Origin: Marinilabiliaceae bacterium ANBcel2
Lineage (GTDB): Bacteria; Bacteroidota; Bacteroidia; Bacteroidales; Marinilabiliaceae
Assembly (NCBI GenBank): GCA_029688995.1
Contig: JARULA010000003.1
Coordinates: 186,001 to 250,000, forward strand
DNA length: 64,000 bases
Reading direction: 5' to 3'
Every line of letters begins with the position of its first letter. Position 1 is the first letter of the stretch. Below the pieces are notes generated by a model. That model searched no databases and was not told the origin of the DNA. It saw nothing but the letters and a program-made list of their open reading frames with translations. Below are positions 1-10,691 of this stretch, one piece after another. The translations under genes were made by a program, and so were the position numbers.

Positions 1-2
1 GG

Positions 3-1478
<1,476 letters not shown>

Positions 1479-1483
1479 GAGAT

Positions 1484-2101
1484 ATGATTATAGCAATTAC
1501 ACCACCTGACTATTTTAAGAATGAATCAAAGGCTATTGAGTCTCTTTTAAATGAGGGGGTTAGCTATGTTCATGTTCGTAAACCTAAAAGCAGCAGTAGC
1601 AGTGTAGCAAAACTTATTAACACCATTGATAAGAGTTGTTATAATAAGCTATCGGTTCATTATTATTATGATTTATGTAGCGAAGAGGGTGTGGGAGGAT
1701 TTCATGAAAGTAGAGGGTATAATATAGATAGAGTGGAGCAGAGAGAAGGTTTGCGTATTAGCAGAGGAGCTCACTCATTTAATGAGCTTAAAGATAAAGG
1801 CCGGGGTTGTAACTACATCTTTTTAAGTCCGGTTTTCAACTCTATATCAAAAAGCGGCTACCTCTCTGCTTTTGATTATGAAGAAACAAAAGAGTTTTTA
1901 CACTCAATCCGAAATGAATTTACGGCAAAAATAGTTGCTCTGGGAGGTGTCTCTCCGCAAAACATAGAGAAAGCTTTAGAAACCGGATTTGATGGGGTTG
2001 CTCTTATAGGTTCTCTATGGTCGGTAAAAAATGGATCGATCGATATTAAAGAGAGTGTTGATAATTATAAATTATTAAAAAAGAGATACGGTTATGGCTG
2101 A
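1484..2101 (+). CDS. ThiE/TenI-like thiamine phosphate synthase homologue
   Basis: This 205-residue TIM-barrel protein belongs to the thiamine-phosphate-synthase/TenI superfamily. It retains VHVRKP (30-34), FLSPVFNSISKSG (113-125), VALGGV (151-156) and GFDGVALIGSL near the C-terminus. Canonical ThiE residues are altered: the VND pyrophosphate/Mg segment reads HYYYDL (59-64) and the HLG motif reads HESRG. A canonical ThiE is encoded two genes later, so this copy may be a divergent or accessory enzyme, for example TenI-like. It lies 5 bp after thiC and overlaps thiD by 8 bp. Membership of the family is clear; catalytic role is uncertain. Confidence 0.8.
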   Translation: MIIAITPPDYFKNESKAIESLLNEGVSYVHVRKPKSSSSSVAKLINTIDKSCYNKLSVHYYYDLCSEEGVGGFHESRGYNIDRVEQREGLRISRGAHSFNELKDKGRGCNYIFLSPVFNSISKSGYLSAFDYEETKEFLHSIRNEFTAKIVALGGVSPQNIEKALETGFDGVALIGSLWSVKNGSIDIKESVDNYKLLKKRYGYG

Positions 2102-2855
2102 TTTTTTAAGATCTATACCGTTGAGTATAGCGGGTTGGGATCCTTGTGGAGGGGCCGGACTGGCAGCTGATATTAAAACATTTGAGATTTGTGGCGAGCC
2201 GGGTATGGGAGTGTGTAGTGCAATAACAGGCCAATCTCACAACCGTTTTGATTTTGTAAACTGGGTTGACAAAGAGGTGATATTTTCACAGTTAAGCTCT
2301 CTATTAAGGAGCTACTCATTTACAGCAGTAAAGTTTGGAATTGTTGAGTCTTTCGACCTTATTTTACCCCTTATTGATCTGCTTTATCGCAAAAACAGCT
2401 CGCTTTTTGTCGTTTGGGATCCTGTTATTAAAGCATCAGCCGGATACGACTTTTCTCGATTTGATACCGGTGAAGAGAGTTACCTTAAAGTTATGGAGAA
2501 GGTTTCTCTTTTAACACCTAATATGGATGAAGCATCTGCTCTTTTCAAAACTACCGATCCGCAAATTATTGCAACTCTGCCACTGGTAAAAAACGGAACT
2601 GCTATTCTTTTAAAAGGTGGGCATGCAATTGATAATGCTTCCGATATATTGATCACCCCTAATGATGTTAAGGTTATTAAAGGGGAGCGATTTGATAATC
2701 CCGGTAAGCACGGAAGTGGATGTGTTTTTTCGGCTGCTGTTTGTAGTGGTATTGCAGCAGGTTATAATCTTTATGATGCCTGTTGCTTTGCAAAGAGTTA
2801 TACCGAGAGGTTTATTCTCTCATCGAATCATCTGCTTGGCAGGCATAATTTATAA
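2094..2855 (+). CDS. thiD: Hydroxymethylpyrimidine (phosphate) kinase ThiD
   Basis: This ribokinase-superfamily enzyme phosphorylates HMP and HMP-P to HMP pyrophosphate, a substrate of ThiE. The N-terminal substrate loop reads AGWDPCGGAG (13-22), where typical ThiD has AGSDPSGGAG. The nucleotide site includes LTPNMDEA (140-147), LLKGGHA and the anion-hole/catalytic HGSGC ending at C210. Length of 253 residues is normal. It overlaps the preceding thiE-like gene by 8 bp, which implies coupled translation in the thi operon. Confidence 0.92.
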   Translation: MADFLRSIPLSIAGWDPCGGAGLAADIKTFEICGEPGMGVCSAITGQSHNRFDFVNWVDKEVIFSQLSSLLRSYSFTAVKFGIVESFDLILPLIDLLYRKNSSLFVVWDPVIKASAGYDFSRFDTGEESYLKVMEKVSLLTPNMDEASALFKTTDPQIIATLPLVKNGTAILLKGGHAIDNASDILITPNDVKVIKGERFDNPGKHGSGCVFSAAVCSGIAAGYNLYDACCFAKSYTERFILSSNHLLGRHNL

Positions 2856-2872
2856 CCAGTAAAACTTTTAAT

Positions 2873-3520
2873 ATGAGTAAACCATATAGAGATTTGATGT
2901 TTATAACACCTCAGGAAGATACTTCAATGATTATCTCCTTGGTGCAATCATTTTTATCAGGAGGAGGTAGATGGGTTCAGCTGAGGCTGAAAGATATTTG
3001 TGAAGATCAGTTATATGAAACTGCTATGCAGCTTGCTCAGCTTTGCAAACAGTTTGGGGCTGTTTTTATAGTTAATGATAACCCTGTAATAGCAAAAAAG
3101 GTTAAAGCTGATGGGGTTCATCTTGGCAAAAATGATATGAATCCACTAAAAGCACGCGATATAGTTGGAGATAATATGATTGTTGGAGGTACAGCTAACA
3201 GTGTTGATGATATGGTAAAACTAGCTCGTGAAAAGGTTGATTATATAGGATTGGGACCCTGTCACTTTACCACAACAAAAAAGAATTTAAGTGAAATTAT
3301 TACTCCCCGGGGCTATAAAAATCTTATTGAGCAGTTTAGAGTTGCAGGATATACACTTCCGGTCACTGCCATAGGTGGAATTACCCTTAATGATATTTCT
3401 TCTCTTTTAAAATCGGGGATAAATGGAGTGGCTCTTTGTACTGCCATATCCAAAAGTTGTGATCCAGCTTCTGCTACCGGTGAAATAATTTCACTCATTG
3501 AGAAGAGTAAAAGCAGATAG
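2873..3520 (+). CDS. thiE: Thiamine phosphate synthase ThiE
   Basis: ThiE joins HMP pyrophosphate and the thiazole phosphate to give thiamine phosphate. All canonical motifs are present: VQLRLKD with Q36, R38 and K40; VNDN (68-71) for pyrophosphate/Mg; DGVHLG (80-85); GGTANS (105-110); GLGPCHFTTTK (127-136); and AIGGI. Length of 215 residues is typical. It follows thiD by 17 bp. An 88-bp gap separates it from thiG with no obvious terminator, so the operon probably continues. Confidence 0.95.
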   Translation: MSKPYRDLMFITPQEDTSMIISLVQSFLSGGGRWVQLRLKDICEDQLYETAMQLAQLCKQFGAVFIVNDNPVIAKKVKADGVHLGKNDMNPLKARDIVGDNMIVGGTANSVDDMVKLAREKVDYIGLGPCHFTTTKKNLSEIITPRGYKNLIEQFRVAGYTLPVTAIGGITLNDISSLLKSGINGVALCTAISKSCDPASATGEIISLIEKSKSR

Positions 3521-3608
3521 AGATATTTTTTTATCTAAATACTATATGATAAGCAATCTAATTTGAAGTGGAAATTATAGATATATAAAACAATTCAATT
3601 AAAATAAT

Positions 3609-4388
3609 ATGAGACCTTTAGTTATAGCAGATAAAACGTTTTCTTCGCGACTATTTACAGGAACCGGTAAATTCAGCTCAAATTTGGCAATGGCCAAAGC
3701 TGTTGCCGAAAGTGGCAGTGAGCTGGTGACAGTTGCTCTTAAGCGTGTAGATATTGAAGATAAGAGTGATGATCTTTTAAAGCATCTTGAAATTCCAGGT
3801 GTTAATCTGTTACCCAACACCTCAGGAGTGCGAAATGCTTCAGAGGCAGTGTTTGCTGCAAAACTTGCCCGTGAGGCAATTGGTACAAACTGGGTTAAAC
3901 TTGAAATACATCCCGATGCCCGATATTTAATGCCCGATCCTGTTGAAACTTTAAAAGCAACAGAGGAGTTAGCAAAAAATGGTTTTGTTGTTTTGCCTTA
4001 CATACATGCCGATCCTGTTTTATGTAAAAGATTAGAAGATGCAGGTGCTGCAGCAGTAATGCCCTTGGGATCACCAATTGGTAGTAATGCGGGTTTACAG
4101 ACTCGCCAATTTTTGAGAATTATTATAGAGCAATCAAACCTCCCTGTTATTGTTGATGCCGGCATTGGTGCTCCATCACATGCTTGTGAAGCTATGGAGA
4201 TGGGAGCTGATGCTGTTTTAGTAAATACTGCAATTGCAGCGGCCAAAGAGAGTGTTGGCATGGCAGCAGCATTTAAAAAAGCAGTTGAATGCGGACGGGA
4301 AGCTTATGAGTGTGGCCTCCCTGTGCAATCTTCAGGAGGCGCCCCGCAAGCATCCCCTACCAGTCCGTTAACCTCCTTTCTCTCATAA
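3609..4388 (+). CDS. thiG: Thiazole synthase ThiG
   Basis: ThiG builds the thiazole phosphate carboxylate from deoxyxylulose phosphate, iminoacetate supplied by ThiH, and sulfur from ThiS-thiocarboxylate. The Schiff-base lysine is K97 in [10 protein letters not shown]. The TIM-barrel segments [31 protein letters not shown] and [12 protein letters not shown] are all conserved. Length of 259 residues is full. It is followed 12 bp later by thiH, its usual partner in anaerobes. Confidence 0.97.
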   Translation: MRPLVIADKTFSSRLFTGTGKFSSNLAMAKAVAESGSELVTVALKRVDIEDKSDDLLKHLEIPGVNLLPNTSGVRNASEAVFAAKLAREAIGTNWVKLEIHPDARYLMPDPVETLKATEELAKNGFVVLPYIHADPVLCKRLEDAGAAAVMPLGSPIGSNAGLQTRQFLRIIIEQSNLPVIVDAGIGAPSHACEAMEMGADAVLVNTAIAAAKESVGMAAAFKKAVECGREAYECGLPVQSSGGAPQASPTSPLTSFLS

Positions 4389-4400
4389 AAAAGTTATTAT

Positions 4401-5516
4401 ATGTCATTTTATAATGTTCTTAAGGAGTATAGTTGGGAAGAGGTTACAGCCTCTATATACAGTAAAAATGAATTAGATGTTGAGAGAGCACTTTCCGGCT
4501 CATATCGCACTTTGGATGATTTAAAATCTCTTTTGTCTCCTGCAGCCGATAGCTATCTTGAGGAGATGGCAAGGCAGAGCTATGCAGTTACTCGTCAGCG
4601 ATTTGGGAATATCATACAGCTCTATATTCCGCTCTATCTTTCAAGCTATTGTGAAAACTCTTGTGTTTACTGCGGATTTAGCGGTTCAAATCCAATTAAG
4701 CGGAAAGTCTTATCTATGGATGAGTTGAGTAAAGAGGCCGATAATATTGCAGCAATGCCTTTTAAACATATTTTACTTGTAACGGGAGAGTCGCAAAAGC
4801 ATGCAGGAGTTGACTATTTTTGTAATGCAATTGATACTTTAAAATCCCGTTTTAGTCAGATCTCCCTTGAAGTGCAGCCGCTTGATCAGTATGAGTATGA
4901 GCTTTTGGTTGAAAAGGGGCTGCATGCTGTTTATATTTATCAGGAGACATATAACAGGGAGAGATACCCTCTTTATCATCCCAAAGGTAAAAAGGCCGAT
5001 TTTATATATCGGCTTGAGACTCCTGACAGACTCGGAAAGGCGGGGGTTAGGAAGATTGGACTGGGTAATTTGATCGGACTCGAAGATTGGCGTACTGAGG
5101 CATGGTTTACTGCTTTGCACTTGCAGTATCTTAGAAGGAGATATTGGCAGACTAAATATTCGATCTCTTTTCCTCGCTTGCGTCCTTTTACAGGAGAGGG
5201 TTTTAAGCCTAATGTTAATAGTACCGAAAGAGATTTAACACAGCTTATATGTGCATATCGACTTTTTGATAATGAGGTGGAGCTTTCTCTCTCTACACGA
5301 GAGCGTCCTTACTATAGAGATAATGCTCTTTTGTTGGGAGTAACAGCAGTTAGTGCCGGTAGTAAAACCAATCCTGGAGGTTACTCAGAGAGTGATTCTC
5401 TTGAGCAGTTTGCAATTAATGATGATCGCTCTCCCTTTAAAATTGCCAATATTATAAAAAGTAGAGAGCTTGAGCCTGTTTGGAAAGATTGGTCGATATA
5501 CCTGCAACATATTTAA
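4401..5516 (+). CDS. thiH: 2-iminoacetate synthase (tyrosine lyase) ThiH
   Basis: ThiH is a radical-SAM enzyme that cleaves tyrosine to p-cresol and dehydroglycine for ThiG. The CX3CX2C cluster motif lies at C84, C88 and C91 (YCENSCVYCGFSG). Downstream, LLVTGESQKHAG, EVQPLD and SFPRLRPF match the family. Using ThiH rather than the oxygen-dependent glycine oxidase ThiO fits an anaerobic or facultative lifestyle. Length of 371 residues is normal. thiF starts about 25 bp downstream of the stop. Confidence 0.96.
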   Translation: MSFYNVLKEYSWEEVTASIYSKNELDVERALSGSYRTLDDLKSLLSPAADSYLEEMARQSYAVTRQRFGNIIQLYIPLYLSSYCENSCVYCGFSGSNPIKRKVLSMDELSKEADNIAAMPFKHILLVTGESQKHAGVDYFCNAIDTLKSRFSQISLEVQPLDQYEYELLVEKGLHAVYIYQETYNRERYPLYHPKGKKADFIYRLETPDRLGKAGVRKIGLGNLIGLEDWRTEAWFTALHLQYLRRRYWQTKYSISFPRLRPFTGEGFKPNVNSTERDLTQLICAYRLFDNEVELSLSTRERPYYRDNALLLGVTAVSAGSKTNPGGYSESDSLEQFAINDDRSPFKIANIIKSRELEPVWKDWSIYLQHI

Positions 5517-5541
5517 ACTTATAGATTTAAACTTATTTTAT

Positions 5542-6231
5542 ATGAATCTGGAACGATATCAAAGACACTTTTTAGTTGAAGGATTTACCAAAGAGCAGCA
5601 GAACAGGCTTTTTAACTCATCTGTTTTAGTAGCAGGAGCCGGGGGATTAGGGTCAGCTCTTCTTCTCTATCTTGCTGCAGCAGGAGTGGGACATTTGGGA
5701 ATTATAGATTTTGATCTGGTCTCTAAGAGTAATCTTAACCGTCAAATTTTATATACTCCATCTGATGAAGGAAAATATAAATGTGATGAGGCAGCAAAGC
5801 GTGTTAAAGAACTTAATCCCGAGTGTAAAGTAACACTTTTTAATTGTAAATTGGATCGGCTCAACGGAGATGATATTGTTAAAGATTTTGATGTTGTAGC
5901 CGATGCCACTGATAATTTTTCAACACGATACATTCTCGATGATATATGCTTTAAGATGAGAAAGCCATTGGTTTATGGAACAGCTGAGCAGTGGGGCGGA
6001 CAGGTTTCGGTGTTTCACTATGATGGAGCAGCGGGGTACAAAGATCTCTACCCCCAACCTCCTGCAGGGGGAGAGAATCCACCCGGCGTTATTGGTCCTA
6101 CCCCCGGCTATATCGGTACCAGACAGAGTGTTGAGGTGCTTAAAATTATAACAGGTTGCGGAGAGGTGTTGTCAGGTAAACTGTTGGTTGTTGATCTTTT
6201 AAATAATTGTGATACAGTTTTTACAATTTAG
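5542..6231 (+). CDS. thiF: ThiF-family sulfur-carrier adenylyltransferase
   Basis: ThiF adenylates the C-terminus of ThiS. I start at the ATG at 5542 (MNLERYQRHF), which matches family N-termini. An upstream ATG at 5470 would add 24 unrelated residues lying inside thiH. The nucleotide-binding AGAGGLGS, the IIDFDLVSKSNLNRQ segment and VADATDNFSTR are intact. Unlike E. coli ThiF, the region before GVIGPTPGYIGT has no CxxC or catalytic Cys, and the second CxxC near the C-terminus is also absent. The zinc site and acyl-disulfide cysteine therefore seem missing. It is the last gene of the operon; thiS must lie elsewhere, probably upstream of thiC. Confidence 0.88.
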   Translation: MNLERYQRHFLVEGFTKEQQNRLFNSSVLVAGAGGLGSALLLYLAAAGVGHLGIIDFDLVSKSNLNRQILYTPSDEGKYKCDEAAKRVKELNPECKVTLFNCKLDRLNGDDIVKDFDVVADATDNFSTRYILDDICFKMRKPLVYGTAEQWGGQVSVFHYDGAAGYKDLYPQPPAGGENPPGVIGPTPGYIGTRQSVEVLKIITGCGEVLSGKLLVVDLLNNCDTVFTI

Positions 6232-6259
6232 CACTTTACTTTAATTTTTTGGGTTTTAA

Positions 6260-7282
6260 TTATGGTAGATATTTTAATTTGCCTTTTTCCATCTTTAAAG
6301 GAGCTTTAACATTGTTTGTAAAAAGTTGTCCCGTCCCCAAACCCTGGGGTAAATAGTTGTTTAGTGTGGCACACCATTGCGCAATTGCATTTAAGCCTAA
6401 ATTACTTTCAAGGGCTGAGGTAATCCACCACTTAACTCCGTTTTTTTCGGCCAGAGTGATCCATTCAAGCGATGATTTAAACCCACCCGTTAAGCTTGGC
6501 TTTAAAATAATATAGTGGGGCATTATAGTCTCAATTAACTCTTTTTTATCTTGGTAATTATTAACCCCTATAAGCTCCTCATCTAAGGCTATAGGAACAG
6601 GACTTATTTTGCATAGTTGTGCCATTTTATTATGCATTCCTGCTTTAATAGGCTGTTCGATAGAGTGGACTGATAACTCTTTTAGTTTTTCCAAAACCTG
6701 AATTGCCATCTCAAAAGAGTATGCTCCATTTGCATCAACGCGAACCTCAAGCTCTTTTGGCGAAAACCTCTCTCTTATAGCTTTTAAGAGAGAGAGCTCC
6801 TTTTTAAAATCAAGAGCCCCAATTTTTAATTTAAGACAGTTAAATCCGTTTTCCAGTTTCTCCTCAACTTGCTTTTGCATCTCTTTAACCGATCCCATCC
6901 AAATTAAACCGTTTATCTCAATTGAATTTTCACCGCGGGTAAAAGCAGAATGGAACCATTTTTTTTCTCCTCCGTTTTTTAAATCTAAAAGAGCCATCTC
7001 AATGGCAAATCTCAATGCAGGCACTTGTTTTAGACTGTTGTGATAACTTCCCGCAAAATCATCTATATTTTGGCAGCAATATTGAATTTTCTCCTCTATG
7101 TTAACACTATCTTCGGGACTTAAACGCGGAAGAACAGAACATTCGCCCACTCCTTTTACAGCTGGATTTTGCGTATTGTAGATCTCTATAAAATAGCTTC
7201 TTTTTTTTGTTAAAACTCCGCGAGATGTGCCTCCCGGTTTTTTAAAAATAAGATCGTACCGTTTATAAGATGCTTTAAGCAT
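6260..7282 (-). CDS. menC: o-Succinylbenzoate synthase MenC
   Basis: MenC dehydrates SHCHC to o-succinylbenzoate in menaquinone synthesis. It is an enolase-superfamily protein with the expected acid/base and Mg residues: KLK at K151/K153, D183 in VRVDANGAY, E209 in SIEQP, D234 in ALDEEL, and K261 in ILKPSL. Length of 340 residues is normal. It lies 25 bp after menA on the same strand and faces the end of the thi operon across a 28-bp gap. Confidence 0.92.
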   Translation of the reverse strand: MLKASYKRYDLIFKKPGGTSRGVLTKKRSYFIEIYNTQNPAVKGVGECSVLPRLSPEDSVNIEEKIQYCCQNIDDFAGSYHNSLKQVPALRFAIEMALLDLKNGGEKKWFHSAFTRGENSIEINGLIWMGSVKEMQKQVEEKLENGFNCLKLKIGALDFKKELSLLKAIRERFSPKELEVRVDANGAYSFEMAIQVLEKLKELSVHSIEQPIKAGMHNKMAQLCKISPVPIALDEELIGVNNYQDKKELIETIMPHYIILKPSLTGGFKSSLEWITLAEKNGVKWWITSALESNLGLNAIAQWCATLNNYLPQGLGTGQLFTNNVKAPLKMEKGKLKYLP

Positions 7283-7307
7283 ACATTTTTAGTTTTAAAC
7301 TGGTTAT

Positions 7308-8213
7308 CTATTGGGTTAAAAAGAGTGCTCCTGCTGTTGCTGATAATACAAAAAGCAGAGTGCTAATCGATAAAAAGCGTAGCTGGCTATCTATCCTGTC
7401 TGAACTATTAGTAGTAAACAGAGTTGATACATTTATTATAAAAAGGGGCAGTGTTACGACAACAGGCCATAGGTATATTGCATTAAATAAAATTATATAG
7501 ATAGTGATAGAGAGCCATCCTCCTGCAATTAAAGCTGCATGATACCATTTTGATGCTCTTTTGCCCATTCGTACAACAATAGTCTTTTTCCCGCTTAATT
7601 TATCCGACTCTATATCGCGTATGTTATTTATGTTTAAAACTCCGGTGCTGAACAGACCAATAGTTGTTGCAGGTAAAAGAATTTCCCACTGCCATATGTT
7701 GGTATGTAAAAACCATGTTCCCGCAACACCTATTACCCCAAAAAAGAGAAACACAAACAGATCTCCCAGTCCGCGATACCCATAAGGATTTTTACCTGCT
7801 GTATATTTTATTGCAGCAGCAATTGCCGCAATACCGGTTATTAAAAAGAGGAGTTTTAAAAGAGGAGCAGTTTCAAAGGCTTTTACAATAAGTGCTAGTC
7901 CGGCAACCAGCGAAAGCAGTGCAAAAAGAGCCATTGCTTTTTTCATTGCCGAAAGAGAGATGGTGCCTTGCTGTATCATTCTTTTTGGTCCTACTCTATT
8001 TTCATTATCAGCTCCTGTTTTAGCATCACCATAATCGTTAGCCAGATTTGATAATATTTGTAAAAAAAGAGTTGTTAATGCGGCCCAAATAAGAATCTCT
8101 CCATTAAAGCTCTTTTGCGCGTACGCAATAACACTCCCTGTTAAAATTGTTGAGAGCGATAGTGGAAGCGTACGCAGCCGCATTGATATTATCCAGGCTT
8201 TAATAATAGTCAT
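7308..8213 (-). CDS. menA: 1,4-Dihydroxy-2-naphthoate polyprenyltransferase MenA
   Basis: MenA is a UbiA-type integral membrane prenyltransferase that attaches the polyprenyl tail to DHNA to give demethylmenaquinone. The Mg-diphosphate motif is NDYGDAKTGAD (residues 59-69), followed by NRVGPKRMIQQG, which is typical of MenA. A second Asp-rich loop reads NINNIRDIESD. About eight or nine hydrophobic segments are visible. It starts 11 bp after the XRE/S24 regulator gene and precedes menC. Other men genes are not in this window. Confidence 0.93.
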   Translation of the reverse strand: MTIIKAWIISMRLRTLPLSLSTILTGSVIAYAQKSFNGEILIWAALTTLFLQILSNLANDYGDAKTGADNENRVGPKRMIQQGTISLSAMKKAMALFALLSLVAGLALIVKAFETAPLLKLLFLITGIAAIAAAIKYTAGKNPYGYRGLGDLFVFLFFGVIGVAGTWFLHTNIWQWEILLPATTIGLFSTGVLNINNIRDIESDKLSGKKTIVVRMGKRASKWYHAALIAGGWLSITIYIILFNAIYLWPVVVTLPLFIINVSTLFTTNSSDRIDSQLRFLSISTLLFVLSATAGALFLTQ

Positions 8214-8224
8214 TTGCTACTTGT

Positions 8225-8998
8225 TTATTTATTTTTGGATATCTCCATTTTTACATTTGCAAGTTCCCTTTTTATATCGCTTAACGTCTTTGTGATAATA
8301 GCCATATCACTTTGTGGTTCGGGCAGTTCACTGCTTATATAGTTTACAAATCTCCATATCTCTTTAATTTGAGAGTAATGGATTGTATATGGTTCATAAT
8401 CATCATTTAAAGAGCTGCATTTTATTTCCCCTTTCGATATAAAATTATTTTCAATAATTTTAAAGTTTATCCCGTCATTAATAGTAATTATAATAGATGC
8501 ATCACCATCTTTTATATTTGTCCAATCCTGTATAAATTCACCTGTTACATAAGATCCCGGTTTAATAGGAAGCATCGAGTCTCCGCTTATTTGAAAAGTT
8601 CTATACTTTTTTGAACTGTCCAAAAATGGGAGTCTGAACACCGGCAAAGATTCAATATATTCCGGATCGGCAAATCCTGCTGTATATCCCGCTTTTGCTT
8701 TTTCGGGAACCAGCTCTATATTCTCTTCATTATCCGCACCTACAGTTGAAGTTAAGATTCTTATATCTGCTCCTTTAATATAATCACTGTTTTTAACCGA
8801 GAGATCACATTTAATAAGTGAGTCAACCGAGATATTAAAAAAGTGCGACAGTTTTATTAAAATCTCAACCGGCGGTATTGAAACGCTGTTTTCATAATTG
8901 TTTAATGATGAGCGTTTAATACCAAGCTTAATGGAAAGTGCCTGTTGAGTTATTTTTTTTACACTTCTTAAATATTTAAGGTTAGAGGCTATCTGCAT
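8225..8998 (-). CDS. XRE-family regulator with LexA/S24 peptidase-like domain
   Basis: The N-terminus is a Cro/CI-type HTH (about residues 4-63). The C-terminus is an S24 LexA-like domain with candidate nucleophile S141 in GDSMLP and general base K180 in INFKI. Possible Ala-Gly self-cleavage bonds are A103-G104 and A107-G108. Such proteins are repressors inactivated by autocleavage or ligand. It sits 46 bp below the AbgT gene and only 11 bp above menA on the same strand, so it may be co-transcribed with menAC. Whether it controls them is inference. Confidence 0.85.
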   Translation of the reverse strand: MQIASNLKYLRSVKKITQQALSIKLGIKRSSLNNYENSVSIPPVEILIKLSHFFNISVDSLIKCDLSVKNSDYIKGADIRILTSTVGADNEENIELVPEKAKAGYTAGFADPEYIESLPVFRLPFLDSSKKYRTFQISGDSMLPIKPGSYVTGEFIQDWTNIKDGDASIIITINDGINFKIIENNFISKGEIKCSSLNDDYEPYTIHYSQIKEIWRFVNYISSELPEPQSDMAIITKTLSDIKRELANVKMEISKNK

Positions 8999-9044
8999 AG
9001 GATTATATTTTAATTATCTTTTTGAACATACCTAACGTTAAATA

Positions 9045-10628
9045 TTACCCTCCTGTTGCAGAAGACATATCATAAAACATTTCGGCGCCCGGACCCAAAG
9101 GGAGGCCTGTTAAAATCCAAATAATAAGCAATATACTCCATCCTATAAAAAATGCAATAGAGTAGGGAATCATTGTGGCAATAATTGTTCCCATTCCTGC
9201 ATTTTTATCATACTTTTGAAAGTATGCTATAATAAGTGCAAAAAAGCTCATCATTGGTGATATTATATTGGTAACCGAATCTCCTATCCTAAAAACAGCC
9301 TGTGAAAGCTCGGGAGAGTATCCCAGTATCATAAAGATGGGGACAAAAATAGGAGCCATAATAGCCCACTTGGCTGAAGCACTACCCATTAGCATGTTTA
9401 TAAGTGCTGCCAGCATCACAAACATTATCATTAGAGGAATAACTCCCATATTTGCACTTACAAGAGTTTCGGCTCCTGTTATTGCAAGTATTAATCCCAG
9501 ATTGCTCCATCTAAAGTAGGCCACAAACTGAGCTGCAAAAAATACCAGAACTAAATAGTGACTTAATGTTTTTAAACTTATTGCCATTCCATTGGCCACA
9601 TCTGTATCATTTTTAAACACACCGTTAATAGCACCATAAACTATACCCATTGTAGCTGACACTAAAAAGAGAAAAGCTATAATACCTGTTATAACCGGTG
9701 AAGTTATTAACCCGCCGTCACTACCTCTTAATATTCCTCCCTCAGGAAGGAGTCCGGATAGAACAAGAATTATCCAGCCTGCAAGCACTGCCAAACTCCA
9801 TAGCAGTCCCTTTTTTTCTTTTTTATTTAAAGGTTCAATCTTCTCTTTTTCAACATCACCGTTATATTTACCAAAACGGGGTTCTACAATTTTCTCGGTT
9901 ATCCATGTTCCTAAAAATGCTACCAAAAATGTAGATGCTACCATAAAATAGTAGTTTGCAGTAGGATTAACATGATACGATTCATCTAAAATATGAGCAG
10001 CCTCTTCCGATAATCCTGCTAAAAGCGGATCAATTGATCCGATAATAACATTTGCACTAAATCCGCCCGATACACCTGCAAAAGCTGCTGCCATACCAAC
10101 AAAAGGGTGGCGTCCCATCGCTTGAAAAATTACTCCTGCAAGCGGTATAAGCAGCACATAACCTATATCACTTGCTGCGTTAGCAAGAATTCCGGTAAGA
10201 ACAATAACAAAAGTCAATATTTTTTTAGGAGCAGACAGCACCAACAACCTTATAAAAGCCCCTATTAGTCCGCTCGTCTCGGCAATCCCAATTCCCAGCA
10301 TTGCAACCAAAACAACTCCCAGGGGCGCAAAGCCTGTGAAATTATTAACCATCTCCTCTATAATAAGGGTTATTCCTTCGCCTGAGAGCAGGTTTTTCAC
10401 CTCTATTACTTCACCTGTTGCAGGATGGGTTGCATCCCAGCTTAAAAAGAACCCCACAGCTGACATAACCAGCACCGATAGTGCAAACAGTGCAAATAGT
10501 GTAGCGGGATGCGGGAGAGCATTTCCTCCTTTTTCAAGAATGTTTAAAAATATATCTATAAAACCACGCTTTTTTTTAGGGCTCTCTTTAGGGTTTTGAT
10601 TTTCTTTTGAGGATGAGCTGTCAGTCAT
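9045..10628 (-). CDS. AbgT-family transporter
   Basis: This 527-residue polytopic membrane protein belongs to the AbgT (p-aminobenzoyl-glutamate transporter) family. The cytoplasmic N-terminus is followed by the family segment LEKGGNALPHPATLFAL. Other conserved stretches are VAMLGIGIAETSGL, AAAFAGVSGGFSAN, NYYFMVAST and LMGSASAKWAIMAPIFVP. Known members move p-aminobenzoyl-glutamate or export sulfonamides; the substrate here is unknown. A second paralogue lies at 37.2 kb. The gene diverges from the DUF134 gene across 110 bp containing a palindrome. Confidence 0.9.
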   Translation of the reverse strand: MTDSSSSKENQNPKESPKKKRGFIDIFLNILEKGGNALPHPATLFALFALSVLVMSAVGFFLSWDATHPATGEVIEVKNLLSGEGITLIIEEMVNNFTGFAPLGVVLVAMLGIGIAETSGLIGAFIRLLVLSAPKKILTFVIVLTGILANAASDIGYVLLIPLAGVIFQAMGRHPFVGMAAAFAGVSGGFSANVIIGSIDPLLAGLSEEAAHILDESYHVNPTANYYFMVASTFLVAFLGTWITEKIVEPRFGKYNGDVEKEKIEPLNKKEKKGLLWSLAVLAGWIILVLSGLLPEGGILRGSDGGLITSPVITGIIAFLFLVSATMGIVYGAINGVFKNDTDVANGMAISLKTLSHYLVLVFFAAQFVAYFRWSNLGLILAITGAETLVSANMGVIPLMIMFVMLAALINMLMGSASAKWAIMAPIFVPIFMILGYSPELSQAVFRIGDSVTNIISPMMSFFALIIAYFQKYDKNAGMGTIIATMIPYSIAFFIGWSILLIIWILTGLPLGPGAEMFYDMSSATGG

Positions 10629-10691
10629 AAACTTATTGATTTTACATTTTAGATTTTCGCCACAAATATGTAAAAAATTTTTGTGTTAAAA

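Noticed and set aside
3521-3608. TPP riboswitch or terminator between thiE and thiG
   Set aside because: The 88 bp are AT-rich with no conserved THI-box-like segment or stable hairpin. A riboswitch would be expected upstream of thiC, outside the window.
5470-5541. Longer ThiF start at 5470
   Set aside because: The added 24 residues lie inside thiH and match no ThiF N-terminus; MNLERYQRHF at 5542 does.
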